A stretch of 64,000 nucleotides of DNA from Paragemmobacter amnigenus (GTDB lineage: Bacteria; Pseudomonadota; Alphaproteobacteria; Rhodobacterales; Rhodobacteraceae), in assembly GCF_009908265.2 (NCBI RefSeq), contig NZ_JAAATX020000004.1, positions 62,001 through 126,000 of the forward strand. Direction: 5' to 3'. The position numbers were made by a program, and so were the translations under genes. The notes under the pieces were generated by a model. It was not told the DNA's origin. It worked only from the letters and a program-made list of their open reading frames with translations, and searched no databases. Shown here one piece after another: positions 37,608-46,668 of the stretch (its first letter is position 1; every line of letters begins with the position of its first letter).

Positions 37608-38381
37608 ATGCTGAACCTGATCCACCACCCTGCCAGTGGCGAACGGACCCATCCCCCGCTGGTGATCGCGCATGGCCTTTACGGCTCGGGCCGGAACTGG
37701 GGCGTCATCGCCCGCCGTCTGGCCGATACCCGCGACGTCTGGGCTGTGGATATGCGAAACCACGGCGAAAGCCCCCGCACCGAAAGCCACAGCTACCCCG
37801 ACCTCGCCGCCGATCTGGCCGAAGTCGCGCGCCATGTCGGCGCGCCTGTCGACCTTCTGGGCCATTCCATGGGCGGCAAGGCCGCGATGCAACTGGCGCT
37901 CACCCAGCCCGACCTGATCCGCCGCCTGATCGTGGCCGACATCGCCCCCGTGGCCTACAGCCACGACCAGACCCGCCACATCGACGCCATGCGCGCCCTC
38001 GACCTCACCGGCCTGACAACGCGCGGCGAGGCGGACCGCCGCCTCTCGGCCCATATCGACGACCCCTCGCTGCGCGCCTTCTTCCTGCAATCGCTGGACC
38101 TCAAGGCCGAAGGCGGCCCGCGCTGGCGGCTGAACTTCGACACGCTGGCGCGCGAGATGCCAAAGATCGTCGGCTGGCCCGGCACCCAAGGCCAATTCGA
38201 CCGCCCCGCGCTGTTCCTGACGGGGGCGGACAGCCATTACGTCAAACCGGAATATCGCGACACGATCCGCGCCCTGTTTCCCGCCGCGCGCTTTGCGAAG
38301 ATCCCGGGCACCGGCCACTGGCTCCACGCCGAGAAACCGCGCGAATTCGAGGAAACGGCCCGCGTCTTCCTGAACGCCTGA
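37608..38381 (+). CDS. Alpha/beta hydrolase (YbfF-like esterase)
   Basis: The 257-residue hydrolase begins MLNLIHHPASGER. The nucleophile elbow is DLLGHSMGGKAAM (about 84-96), with Ser near 89, an Asp lies in FLTGADSHYV, and the catalytic His in GTGHWLHAEKP near 242. The size and the HGLYGSGRNWGVIARRLA oxyanion region match YbfF-type acyl-CoA/lipid esterases. Substrate is unknown. ATG 37608 has GGGGGA five bases upstream; ATG 37596 is an alternative. Confidence 0.85.
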   Translation: MLNLIHHPASGERTHPPLVIAHGLYGSGRNWGVIARRLADTRDVWAVDMRNHGESPRTESHSYPDLAADLAEVARHVGAPVDLLGHSMGGKAAMQLALTQPDLIRRLIVADIAPVAYSHDQTRHIDAMRALDLTGLTTRGEADRRLSAHIDDPSLRAFFLQSLDLKAEGGPRWRLNFDTLAREMPKIVGWPGTQGQFDRPALFLTGADSHYVKPEYRDTIRALFPAARFAKIPGTGHWLHAEKPREFEETARVFLNA

Positions 38382-38387
38382 ACCGGC

Positions 38388-38873
38388 CTATCCCGCCCGT
38401 TTCATCCGCGCCATCAGCCCGTCCTTCAGCACGACCTGATGCCAGACCGCCGCCGCCACATGCCCCGCGACCAGCAGGATGAAGACCGGCTTGCCCAGCT
38501 CGTGCAGCTCGGCCAGATCCTCGGACCCGCCGAACCACGCCATGAGCCCGACGACCGGCACCCCGATCATCGCGGCATAAAGCGCCCAATGCCCCAGATG
38601 CGCCGCCACCCGCATCAGCGGCGGATTGCCCGCGGGCAGGTCCGGCACGCCCCGCCCCAGCCGCAGCCCCAGACGCCACAGCGCAAGGACCAGCACCGCC
38701 ACGCCCACCCCGATATGGGCCAGCGCGCCCGCGTCATAGAGGGCAGGCCCGCCATGTTCCACCTGCTCCCAAGCGGTCTCGATCCAGTCCTCGAAGACCA
38801 GATTGACCGCGATCAGCGGCAGGACGACCCAGTGCAGCGCGATCTGAAGGCGCGAATATCCCTTGGGTGCCAT
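38388..38873 (-). CDS. Cytochrome b561 (di-heme b-type) family protein
   Basis: The 161-residue protein has four membrane helices (about 10-30, 48-68, 84-106 and 128-150). His residues suited to bind two hemes include LHW (about 14), AHIG (about 51), HLGHW and HVAAAVWHQV. Family members shuttle electrons from quinol in the inner membrane. ATG 38873 has GGGGAGAG six bases upstream; a GTG one codon earlier is possible. It ends 7 bp after the convergent esterase stop, and is probably co-transcribed with the 58-residue protein upstream. Confidence 0.85.
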   Translation of the reverse strand: MAPKGYSRLQIALHWVVLPLIAVNLVFEDWIETAWEQVEHGGPALYDAGALAHIGVGVAVLVLALWRLGLRLGRGVPDLPAGNPPLMRVAAHLGHWALYAAMIGVPVVGLMAWFGGSEDLAELHELGKPVFILLVAGHVAAAVWHQVVLKDGLMARMKRAG

Positions 38874-38889
38874 CACACACTCTCCCCGC

Positions 38890-39066
38890 TCATTCCCGCG
38901 CCCGCAGCATGAGAGGCGTCACCCCCAATGCCAGCACCGCCCCCGTCAGCGCCGCCGCGACAAGCCGCTGGGGATCAAGATGCCCCATGGTGACGGTATA
39001 GGCCACGCCCGCCACCGACAGGATCAGGGCAAGCGGCAGGAACACGGGCAGACTGTGGCGCAACAT
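38890..39066 (-). CDS. Small two-helix membrane protein
   Basis: The 58-residue product MLRHSLPVFLPLALILSVAG... has two hydrophobic segments (about 6-24 and 33-53). No family is recognised. ATG 39066 has GGAGAG at good spacing. It ends 16 bp before the cytochrome b561 start on the same strand, so it may be an accessory to it. Confidence 0.55.
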   Translation of the reverse strand: MLRHSLPVFLPLALILSVAGVAYTVTMGHLDPQRLVAAALTGAVLALGVTPLMLRARE

Positions 39067-39189
39067 GGCAGCTCTCCGGTAGGGCGCGGTCCGTTGCTGC
39101 CAAGGTCGCATCCTGCCGCCGCCCGCGCCTTGATCCCTGTCAAATCCGCGGTCCGCGCCCGCCTGACCGCAGTCGCGCGGACAGGCGCG

Positions 39190-40911
39190 TCAGAACAGGA
39201 TGTCGTCCAGCGATTCCTCGGCCACCGCCTGCGGGGGCGGGGCAACGGCCGCAGGTGCCGCGCCCGTCCCGACGATCCCGTCATGGATCGCCCGCTCCTG
39301 CTGCATGGTGCAGCGCGACCGCAGCCCCGCCAGCAGCTCTGCGGCGGCACTGCCCGCGGCAAAGGGCAGCACCGGATCGGCAAGCTGCATTCTCCGCAGG
39401 CCCAGCGACACCGACAGCGTCCGCACATCGGCAAGCGCGATCCGGAACGCCTCCAGCCGTCCGGCGGCCTGCCCCAGCCGGTGGGGCAGTTCCCGCCCCG
39501 CCGCGTCAAAGCCCCGCGCCGTCTCGGACACCACGCTGTCGATCTGCGTCATGGCCCCGTTCAGCGCCTCGGCATCCCCGATGAAGCCCGACAGCGCCGT
39601 CTCCAGCCGGTCCACGCCCGCCTGTCCCGCCTCGCGCGTGCGCGTCCGCGTCTCGCCCAGATTGACCTGCAACCGCTGCACGATCGCGTCGCTTTCATCG
39701 GTCAGCATCCGCAGCCATTGCGCCAGCTCGCGCAGCGACCGCCCCTCCTCGCCCAGCTTGGCGCAGATCAGCACCGCGTTCAGCCCCGACAGACGCACCT
39801 GCTGGGCAATCTGGCGGATCGTCGCCTCGTGCTTCAGGATCAGGTCCAGCCGCCCGCGCAGGTCATCCGCGCAGGCCCGCATCGCCACCAGATGCCGCCG
39901 CACGCGGCCCAGACTGGCCTCCAGCTGCCCCGGCCCGCTGCCCTCGCCCGCAGCGCCGTCGCGGCCCCGTCCGGCCTGCGCGAAATAGAACACCCGGGCG
40001 GCATTCATCGCCTGTTCGGCATTGCGCCGCACCATCTCCAGCGCGGCGACCGAAATGCCCACCTCGTCCTCGGCATCGGTCCGCGCCGCATCGGCCAGAC
40101 CGCGCGCCAGATCGACCAGCACCGCCTCCAGCGCCGCGTCGCCCGTGCTGCCCGCGGCATCCACCACCTCGCGTACCCGCTCCAGCCGCTGGCGGGTGGA
40201 ATCCCCCGCCTGAAGCGCCATGATCAGCCGCGACACCTCGGCAAAGACGTCACGCATCCGCTCGGACAGGTCGGCGCTCATCCGCGTCATCTCGGCCCGC
40301 CCGTCCTGCACCTTCTGGGCGATGCCCGCAAAACGGCTCAGCGTCGGCAGCACCTGCACCAGCAATTCCTGCCGCAACTCCTGCAGGGCAAGGTCCATCG
40401 CCGCCGTATCATGGCCGATGCCCACCATGGCATCCTTGACCTCCTGCAGGATGCCCTCGGCCTCGGAGGCCATGGCCGCCAGCCGCTCGATAAAGGAATT
40501 GACCTGCGGGCGCGGCGGCACCAGCCCGTTGCCCTGTATGCGCGCGTTGATCGACACGTTGGAAATCGTCCGCACCACGCGGTCCAGTTCGCTCACCTCG
40601 ACCCGCACACTGCGGACGGCAGCGCGCAGCCCCTCGCTCTGGCTCAGGAACGTGTCGAAATCGGCGCGGATCACGCCCACATTCCCGAAGGTCTCGGCGA
40701 TCAGCGACCCGAGCTGGCGGCTCGTCTCCTCGCCCAGCGTCACGTCCAGCCGCGCGAAAAGCGCCTCGGTCCCGCGCAGGATCTCGACCGCGCGCGACAG
40801 CCCGTCGCCCGCCTGCACGAAACAGTCCTCGGCAAGGCGCAGCACGCCTGACAGCGCATCCCCGGGGGCCGCGCGGCGCTGCTGGGCGGAAACGGGGGTT
40901 GCGATCGTCAT
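39190..40911 (-). CDS. CheZ-like protein with degenerate receptor hairpins in the che operon
   Basis: The 573-residue soluble, mostly coiled-coil protein is the last gene of the chemotaxis operon. MALQAGDSTRQRLERVREVV (231-250) contains Asp237-x-Thr239-x-Gln241. This is the DxTxQ spacing of the CheZ phosphatase site (D143, T145, Q147 in E. coli) followed by a similar helix. The extreme C-terminus EESLDDILF resembles CheZ's CheY-binding tail. Two segments, NVSINARIQGNG (118-129) and LNAVLICAKLGEEGRSLRELAQWLR (about 374-398), look like degenerate receptor signalling tips. There is no membrane segment. It overlaps cheB by four bases and has GGAG upstream. I infer a CheY-P phosphatase or adaptor; no ortholog was compared. 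Confidence 0.6.
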   Translation of the reverse strand: MTIATPVSAQQRRAAPGDALSGVLRLAEDCFVQAGDGLSRAVEILRGTEALFARLDVTLGEETSRQLGSLIAETFGNVGVIRADFDTFLSQSEGLRAAVRSVRVEVSELDRVVRTISNVSINARIQGNGLVPPRPQVNSFIERLAAMASEAEGILQEVKDAMVGIGHDTAAMDLALQELRQELLVQVLPTLSRFAGIAQKVQDGRAEMTRMSADLSERMRDVFAEVSRLIMALQAGDSTRQRLERVREVVDAAGSTGDAALEAVLVDLARGLADAARTDAEDEVGISVAALEMVRRNAEQAMNAARVFYFAQAGRGRDGAAGEGSGPGQLEASLGRVRRHLVAMRACADDLRGRLDLILKHEATIRQIAQQVRLSGLNAVLICAKLGEEGRSLRELAQWLRMLTDESDAIVQRLQVNLGETRTRTREAGQAGVDRLETALSGFIGDAEALNGAMTQIDSVVSETARGFDAAGRELPHRLGQAAGRLEAFRIALADVRTLSVSLGLRRMQLADPVLPFAAGSAAAELLAGLRSRCTMQQERAIHDGIVGTGAAPAAVAPPPQAVAEESLDDILF

Positions 40912-42017
40912 GCCTGCACTCCTGTCCTGTGACGGCGGGCAAAGGCCATGATCGCCGCCGCCATCCGGTCCAGCGCGACGCTCTGCACCGCGCTGCCCAT
41001 CCTCACCGCCTCGCGCGGCATCCCGTACACAACCGAACTCGCCTCGTCCTGCGCCAGCGTCAGCGCGCCTGCCGCCTTCATCTCGCCCATGCAGCGCGCG
41101 CCGTCATCGCCCATCCCCGTCAGGATGATCCCCAGCGCATTCGCCCCCGCCGCCGTCGCCGCCGACCGGAACAGGACATCCACCGACGGGCGGTGACGGC
41201 TGACATAGGGCCCCTCGACCACGTTGACGCGGTATCCCGAAGGCAGGCGGCGCAGCATCATGTGCCGGTCCCCCGGCGCAATCAGCACCTCGCCCTGTTT
41301 CAGCATCGCGCCATCCACCGCCTCGGACACGCCGACCGCGCACAGCCCGTCCAGCCGCCGCGCGAAGGCTGTGGTAAAGCCTGCGGGCATGTGCTGGACG
41401 ATGGCGATGGCGGGCGCATCCGGCGGCAGCGCTATCAGCAGCGCGCGCAGCGCCTCGGTCCCGCCGGTCGAGGCACCGATCACCACCACGGGCTCGGTCA
41501 CCGGCACCGGCTTGGACAGGTTCGGCGGCGGCAGCACCTCGTCCGCCGACAGCTTCTGCCCCGGCCCGCGCAGCGCGCCCGGCACGCTGCCCCGCCCGCT
41601 GCGCGACTGGCTGGCCGCGCGCAGCGCGTCGCAAATCCGCACCTGCGCCTCGGCCCGCGCGCGTTCATCCCCCGCGCCGGGCTTCAGGATCACCTCCAGC
41701 GCCCCCGCCTCCAGCGCGGCAAGGCTCTGCTCGGACCCGCGCGCGGTGAAGCCGGAACAGACCACCACCGGAATCGGCCGCTGCTCCATGATCCGGCGCA
41801 GGAAGGTCAACCCGTCCATCCCCGGCAGTTCCAGATCCAGCAGGATCACGTCCGGCAGGTTCGCCTTCATCATCTTCGCCGCGGCAAAGGCATCGGGCGC
41901 GGTCCCCATCACGGTCAGCCCCGGGTCCTTCTCGACGATCGACCGCAGCATCGCGCGGGCCGAGGTCGAGTCGTCCACGATCAGCACCTTGACGGGTTCG
42001 GATGGGGTGAGGGGCAT
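40908..42017 (-). CDS. cheB: Chemotaxis response regulator protein-glutamate methylesterase
   Basis: The 369-residue protein has an N-terminal receiver (phospho-acceptor Asp61, LLDLELPGMDG) and a C-terminal methylesterase domain. Its catalytic triad is Ser183 (GASTGGTEA), His209 (VQHMPAGF) and Asp305 (TGMGDDGA). It removes methyl groups from receptors and can deamidate Gln. It lies between cheR and the CheZ-like gene, and its stop overlaps the next start. ATG 42017 is chosen since the receiver begins there; a longer frame is open upstream. Confidence 0.96.
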   Translation of the reverse strand: MPLTPSEPVKVLIVDDSTSARAMLRSIVEKDPGLTVMGTAPDAFAAAKMMKANLPDVILLDLELPGMDGLTFLRRIMEQRPIPVVVCSGFTARGSEQSLAALEAGALEVILKPGAGDERARAEAQVRICDALRAASQSRSGRGSVPGALRGPGQKLSADEVLPPPNLSKPVPVTEPVVVIGASTGGTEALRALLIALPPDAPAIAIVQHMPAGFTTAFARRLDGLCAVGVSEAVDGAMLKQGEVLIAPGDRHMMLRRLPSGYRVNVVEGPYVSRHRPSVDVLFRSAATAAGANALGIILTGMGDDGARCMGEMKAAGALTLAQDEASSVVYGMPREAVRMGSAVQSVALDRMAAAIMAFARRHRTGVQA

Positions 42018-42018
42018 G

Positions 42019-42861
42019 TCAGATCTTCTGGAAAATCGTCGGCTTGACCTGCCGCAGGTTATCGTTACGCACCACCATGCTCTCGGCATGGCCCACCAGC
42101 AGATAGCCACCGGGCTTCAAATGCCGTGCCAACCGCTCCACCACCCGCTCCTTGTCGTCGGGATCGAAATAGATCAGCACGTTGCGCAGGAAGATCACGT
42201 CGACATCGCGGTCGACGGGATAGGTCTCGTCCATCAGGTTCAGATGGCGGAACCGCACATGGCGGCGCAGTTCCGGCACCACGCGCGACTTGCCCGCCAC
42301 CGACGGATCGCGCGACGACAGGAAATAGCGCCGCAGCAGGTCGGTCGGCACCGTGGTCAACTGGTCGTTGCCATAGATCGCCGCCTCGGCCCGTTCCAGC
42401 ATCCGCTGGCTGATATCGGTGCCAAGGATGGCATAGTCGAAGGGCAGCCCCTTGCGCCGCGCCTCCTCCAGCACCATCGCCGCGGTATAGGCCTCGGCCC
42501 CCTCTGACGACGCCGCCGACCACAGCTTCAGCCGCGCCCGCCGCCCCGCACCGGCCTTGCCCGCGATCTCTCGCGCGATGTGGTCGGCCAGATAGTCGAA
42601 ATGGTCCGCCTCGCGGAAGAAGCTGGTGGTGTTGGTGGTGATCAGGTCGATCACCGTGCGCAATTCATCGCCGGGCAGCGCCCCGCCCAGCAGCTTTTCA
42701 AGATAGGCCTCGGTGTCGGGCAGGCCAAAGGCCATGACACGCCGCCGCAGCCGCTGGTCGATCATCTGCACTTTGCTCGGCGGCAGGCTGATGCCGGTGA
42801 TGGACCGGATCAGCTCGCGGAATCGGTCGCCATGGGTGGTGTGGTTCGCCGTCTGGGTCAT
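42019..42861 (-). CDS. cheR: Chemotaxis protein-glutamate O-methyltransferase
   Basis: The 280-residue enzyme methylates receptor glutamates using SAM. The N-terminal helical domain has RLRRRVMAFGLPDTEAYL, then TTNTTSFFREADHF (about 80-93), the SAM loop LWSAASSEGAEAYTAAM, and DVIFLRNVLIYFD near the C-terminus. It sits directly between cheW and cheB, one base from cheB. ATG 42861 begins MTQTANHTT; a longer open frame exists. Confidence 0.95.
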   Translation of the reverse strand: MTQTANHTTHGDRFRELIRSITGISLPPSKVQMIDQRLRRRVMAFGLPDTEAYLEKLLGGALPGDELRTVIDLITTNTTSFFREADHFDYLADHIAREIAGKAGAGRRARLKLWSAASSEGAEAYTAAMVLEEARRKGLPFDYAILGTDISQRMLERAEAAIYGNDQLTTVPTDLLRRYFLSSRDPSVAGKSRVVPELRRHVRFRHLNLMDETYPVDRDVDVIFLRNVLIYFDPDDKERVVERLARHLKPGGYLLVGHAESMVVRNDNLRQVKPTIFQKI

Positions 42862-42865
42862 GGGA

Positions 42866-43357
42866 TCAGGCCACGTCGTCCAGATCGGCCGCGGCCAGAA
42901 CTGGCGCCGCCGCCAGATCGCGGCGGGTGAACAACCGGTCAAGGTCCAGCACGCTCACCACCTCGCCCTTGCAGCGCCCGATGCCCGCGATGGCGCTGCC
43001 CGACCATTGCAGCAGCTCCGCCTCTTCCAGCGGGCGCAGCTCGGGATCGTCCAGCGCGGTCACCTCGATCACGCGGTCGGTCTTGACCCCGATGGTCGCC
43101 CGCGCTCCGCCATGCGTCACCGACACGACAAGGATACGGCTCTGCGCCGTATCCTCGCCCGCCGGACGGCCCAGCAGCCGGCGCAGGTCGACCACGGGGA
43201 TATTGGCCCCCCGCAGGTCGATGATCCCCAGAAGATGGGCCGGCGCGTTGGGCATCGCCGCCACCGGGCGCAGGTCAAGGATTTCCTGCACACGGCTGAC
43301 CGGCACCGCGTAAAGCGACCCTTCCGCGATGAAGGTGACGACGTCCACGCTGCTCAT
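42866..43357 (-). CDS. cheW: CheW-domain protein (second copy)
   Basis: The 163-residue protein is a CheW-like SH3-fold adaptor with FIAEGSLYAVPVSRVQEIL, RPVAAMPNAPAHLLGIIDLRG and the strand VVDLRRLLG. It would link CheA to receptors. Its C-terminus (RRDLAAAPVLAAADLDDVA) is longer than needed for the fold. It lies between the MCP and cheR in one operon. The operon has another CheW (45050), so the two may serve different arrays. ATG 43357 is the conserved start; a longer frame upstream is ignored. Confidence 0.9.
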   Translation of the reverse strand: MSSVDVVTFIAEGSLYAVPVSRVQEILDLRPVAAMPNAPAHLLGIIDLRGANIPVVDLRRLLGRPAGEDTAQSRILVVSVTHGGARATIGVKTDRVIEVTALDDPELRPLEEAELLQWSGSAIAGIGRCKGEVVSVLDLDRLFTRRDLAAAPVLAAADLDDVA

Positions 43358-43367
43358 CGCGTCCCCC

Positions 43368-45038
43368 TCAGGCCGCACGCGTGAAGCGCGCGTCCAGATC
43401 ATCGCCCAGATCGCCCAGGTCGAAGTCGAAGCCGCCGTCACGCCCCGCAGGCTTGGCCTTGCCGCGCGACAAAGCCGCGCCTGCACCGGCATGGTGCGCG
43501 GACTTGCTCCGCACACCCGCCGCAGCGACCGCGCCTTCCTCGACCCGGAAGAACCCGATCGCCTCGGCCAATGCATCGGCCTGGCTCGCCAGTTCCGTCG
43601 CGCTGGCCGACAGCTGTTCCGCGGCCGAGGTGTTTTCCTGCGTGACCTTGTCCAGCTGCTGGATCGACATCGAAATCTGCGACGACCCCGTCGCCAGTTC
43701 GCGCGACGCCACCGAGATCTCGGTCACGAGCGCCGAGGTCTTCTCGATATCCGGCACCAGCCCCAGCAGCATCTCGCCCGCGCTCGCCGCCGTCCGCACC
43801 GTGGAGGCCGACAGGGACGAGATTTCCGCCGCCGCCGTCTGGCTGCGTTCCGCCAGCTTGCGCACTTCCGCCGCCACGACCGCAAAGCCGCGGCCATGCT
43901 CGCCCGCCCGCGCCGCCTCGACCGCGGCGTTCAGCGCCAGCAGGTCGGTCTGACGCGCGATCTCCTGCACGATCATGATGCGGTCCGCGATGGTCTGCAT
44001 CGCCTGCACGGCCTCGGCTACGGCCTTGCCGCTGGCGCGGGCATCGTCCGCCGACTTGGTCGCCATCTTCTCGGTCAGGCTCGCATTCTCGGCGCTCTGC
44101 TTGATGTTGGCGGCCATCTGCTCCACCGCAGCCGAGGATTCCTCGGTGGCCGAGGCCTGCTCGGTCGCGCCCTGGCTCAGCTCTTCGGACGTTGCCGCCA
44201 TCTGGGTCGACCCCGACGCCACGTTGCGAACCGCGCCGTTCACGCTGGTGACCACCTCGCGCAGCTTTGCGACCATGTCGTTCTGCGCGCGCAGCAGGTC
44301 CGCGATCTCGTCATTGCCCTTCACCTCGGCCGTCCGGCGCAGGTCGCCCTCGGCAATCAGAGCGGCCATGTCGACCGATTTCTTCAGCCCGCGCGCGATG
44401 CCGCTCACGATGAAGAAGGCCGACCCCGTCGCCACCAGCGCCGACACGACGAACAGGATGATCATCTGCATCCGCGCCGACTCGAAGGCGGCCGTGTTCG
44501 CCGCCTCGTTGGCGTGGGCACGATCCTTGACGATCATCCGCATGTCGGACAGCGCGGCAACGATCCGCTCCTGCATCGCCTGCGCCTCGGTGTGGTAAAG
44601 CGTGTTGGCCAGATCGCCATTCCCCGCCAGCTCGGTCTGCACGATGCGGACCTGCAACTGGAAGGCCTCCTTGTGGATCGCATCGAATTCGTCCACGGCG
44701 CGCTGCACGTCCTCTTCGGTCGCCGTCTCGCGCAGTTTCGCGATCAGACGGTCCACCTCGGCCGCCTGCGCCTCGAGCTGCTTGCGAAGGTTGGGGATAT
44801 GGTCGGCGGGCGCATTGGGCAGCCCGACAAGGATGCGCCCCACGATCGCGCGGACCTGCATCTTGGCCGTGACGATATCTTCGATCTCCAGCAGCTCCTC
44901 CACATCCTCGTCCATCGCGCGGGAATAGCTTTCCGCGGCAGTGCCAAGGTTGTGGATTGCCAGAACCGTCGATACCGCCCAGAGCACGAAGATCATTAGG
45001 AAGGTGGCGACGAGTCTCGTCTTGATGGTCAGGCGCAT
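43368..45038 (-). CDS. Methyl-accepting chemotaxis protein
   Basis: The 556-residue receptor has two membrane helices (about 8-28 and 191-213) flanking a periplasmic four-helix-type domain of about 160 residues, then HAMP and a signalling domain. The tip contains [19 protein letters not shown] and [13 protein letters not shown]. Ligand is unknown. The C-terminus (ending DARFTRAA) lacks an NWETF-like CheR/CheB-binding pentapeptide. The true start is ATG 45038 with GAGGGAGA upstream. It lies between the two cheW genes. Confidence 0.93.
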   Translation of the reverse strand: MRLTIKTRLVATFLMIFVLWAVSTVLAIHNLGTAAESYSRAMDEDVEELLEIEDIVTAKMQVRAIVGRILVGLPNAPADHIPNLRKQLEAQAAEVDRLIAKLRETATEEDVQRAVDEFDAIHKEAFQLQVRIVQTELAGNGDLANTLYHTEAQAMQERIVAALSDMRMIVKDRAHANEAANTAAFESARMQMIILFVVSALVATGSAFFIVSGIARGLKKSVDMAALIAEGDLRRTAEVKGNDEIADLLRAQNDMVAKLREVVTSVNGAVRNVASGSTQMAATSEELSQGATEQASATEESSAAVEQMAANIKQSAENASLTEKMATKSADDARASGKAVAEAVQAMQTIADRIMIVQEIARQTDLLALNAAVEAARAGEHGRGFAVVAAEVRKLAERSQTAAAEISSLSASTVRTAASAGEMLLGLVPDIEKTSALVTEISVASRELATGSSQISMSIQQLDKVTQENTSAAEQLSASATELASQADALAEAIGFFRVEEGAVAAAGVRSKSAHHAGAGAALSRGKAKPAGRDGGFDFDLGDLGDDLDARFTRAA

Positions 45039-45049
45039 GGATTTCTCCC

Positions 45050-45538
45050 TCAAGGCTGCGCAGCCAGCGAGCGGCTGGCGAGGTTGGAAAAGATGGTCTC
45101 AAGGTTGGGCAGCAGGATGAAACCCTGCGGCCCGCGATAAAGTCCGGTCAGGTATTCCGGCGGCCACGAACTGGCCGAGGCGGGGACCGGCTCGATCACC
45201 GCCGTCTCGATGGTGGACACCTCGTGCACGGCATCGGCCTCGATGGCCACGACCGTCGCCTCGCCCGCCACCCCGACCTCCAGCACAAGGATGCGGCGGC
45301 GGTCGTCGGCGCCCTCGTCGGGGATGGTCAGCACCTGTTTCAGATCGGCCAGCGGTACCACCGACCCGCGCACGTTCACCACGCCCGGCACATGCGCCCC
45401 GGCCCCCGGCACCCGCGTCACCGGCAGCGGGTCGAGGATCTCGCGCAGCAGATGCGCCGGAATGGCCAGCGTCTGCGTGCCCAGCGACATCGTCACCACC
45501 GTCAGGTTCTTCTGCGGCCTCAGATCATGCAGCTTCAT
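45050..45538 (-). CDS. cheW: CheW adaptor protein (first copy)
   Basis: The 162-residue CheW-fold protein starts [35 protein letters not shown] and continues with [21 protein letters not shown]. It scaffolds CheA and receptors. The start overlaps the cheA stop by four bases (ATGA). The 12-bp gap to the MCP gene downstream supports one transcript. Confidence 0.9.
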   Translation of the reverse strand: MKLHDLRPQKNLTVVTMSLGTQTLAIPAHLLREILDPLPVTRVPGAGAHVPGVVNVRGSVVPLADLKQVLTIPDEGADDRRRILVLEVGVAGEATVVAIEADAVHEVSTIETAVIEPVPASASSWPPEYLTGLYRGPQGFILLPNLETIFSNLASRSLAAQP

Positions 45539-46668
45539 GCCGCCACCTCCCGCGCGGCGCCGTCCTGCGCCCGCCCCATGCCCACCAGATGCTGTACGTC
45601 AAGGATCAGCGCGACCGACCCGTCGCCAAGGATCGTTGCCCCCGACACGGCCCGCACGCCCGCGTGCAGCTTCGACATCTGCTTGATGACGGTCTGGTTC
45701 GTCCCGATGATCCGGTCGACCACGATGCCCACGCGGCTTTCGCCCGACATCACGATCACCACGTTCTGCGCCGCCCCTGGCTCGCCCCCGCAGTCGAACA
45801 GGTGGCGCAGCCGCAGGAAGGGGACGAATCCCCCGCGGATATCCAGAAAATCCCCCGTCCGCTTGGGCTGTGCCTTTTCGGCGGGCAGTTCCACGATTTC
45901 CTGCACGCTGGCCATGGGCAGGGTGTAGCGTTCGCCCGCCACCTCGATCAGCAGCCCCTCGATGATCGCCAGCGTCAGCGGCAGGCGCAGCGTCACGGTC
46001 GTGCCCTTGCCCTTGCGGCTCTCGATCTCCAGCGATCCGCGCAGGGATTCGATGGTGCGGCGCACCACGTCCATTCCCACGCCCCGCCCCGACAGTTCCG
46101 TCACCTTCTCGGCGGTCGAGAAGCCGGGTTCGAACACCAGCGCAAAGATCTGCGCGTCGGTCAGTTGCGCGTCGGGCGCGATCATCCCCTGCGACACGGC
46201 CTTGGCGCGGATCTTCTCGGGGTCCATCCCCCGCCCGTCATCGCGCACGCGGATCAGCACCTCTGCCCCCGCATGTTCCGCCGACAGCTCGATCAGCCCC
46301 TCGCGCGCCTTGCCCGCGGCCGAGCGTTCGGCCTGCGTCTCCATCCCGTGGTCGATGGCGTTACGCAGGATATGGACCAGCGGATCGGCCAGCTTCTCGA
46401 TCACCGTCTTGTCCAGTTCCGTATCCTCGCCCAGAACCGAGAATTCCACGGGCTTGGCCAGACTGTCCGACAGGTCCAGCACCAGCCGCCGGAACCGCCC
46501 CACCAGCGACCGCATCGGCACCATCCGCATCGTCATCGTCGCATCGCGCAGGCCACCGGCCAGCCGCGTGATCTGCTCCGCCGTGGCGATCAGCGCGGGA
46601 TCGCGGCTTTGCCGCGCCAGTTCGGTCAGCCGCGCCTCGACGATCACCAGCTCGCCCACCGCATCCAT
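45535..46668 (-). CDS. cheA: CheA C-terminal part (frame-disrupted; dimerisation, kinase, CheW-like domains)
   Basis: The 377-residue open part starts at MDAVGELVIVEARLTELARQ, inside the dimerisation domain. It holds the kinase N-box HILRNAIDHGM, the DDGRGMD and GRGVGMDVVR G-boxes, and a CheW-like domain (AGERYTLPMASVQEIVELP). On the same strand its reading frame extends backwards over TIRVPAERLDALMDAVGE, the usual start of the domain, but there the frame does not match the upstream part. Adding one base to the four-G run (plus-strand CCCC at 46707-46710) would join the two parts into one protein of about 658 residues. Whether this is a real mutation, an assembly error or recoding is unknown. 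If real, the protein would lack the phosphorylation domain. Confidence 0.8.
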   Translation of the reverse strand: MDAVGELVIVEARLTELARQSRDPALIATAEQITRLAGGLRDATMTMRMVPMRSLVGRFRRLVLDLSDSLAKPVEFSVLGEDTELDKTVIEKLADPLVHILRNAIDHGMETQAERSAAGKAREGLIELSAEHAGAEVLIRVRDDGRGMDPEKIRAKAVSQGMIAPDAQLTDAQIFALVFEPGFSTAEKVTELSGRGVGMDVVRRTIESLRGSLEIESRKGKGTTVTLRLPLTLAIIEGLLIEVAGERYTLPMASVQEIVELPAEKAQPKRTGDFLDIRGGFVPFLRLRHLFDCGGEPGAAQNVVIVMSGESRVGIVVDRIIGTNQTVIKQMSKLHAGVRAVSGATILGDGSVALILDVQHLVGMGRAQDGAAREVAA

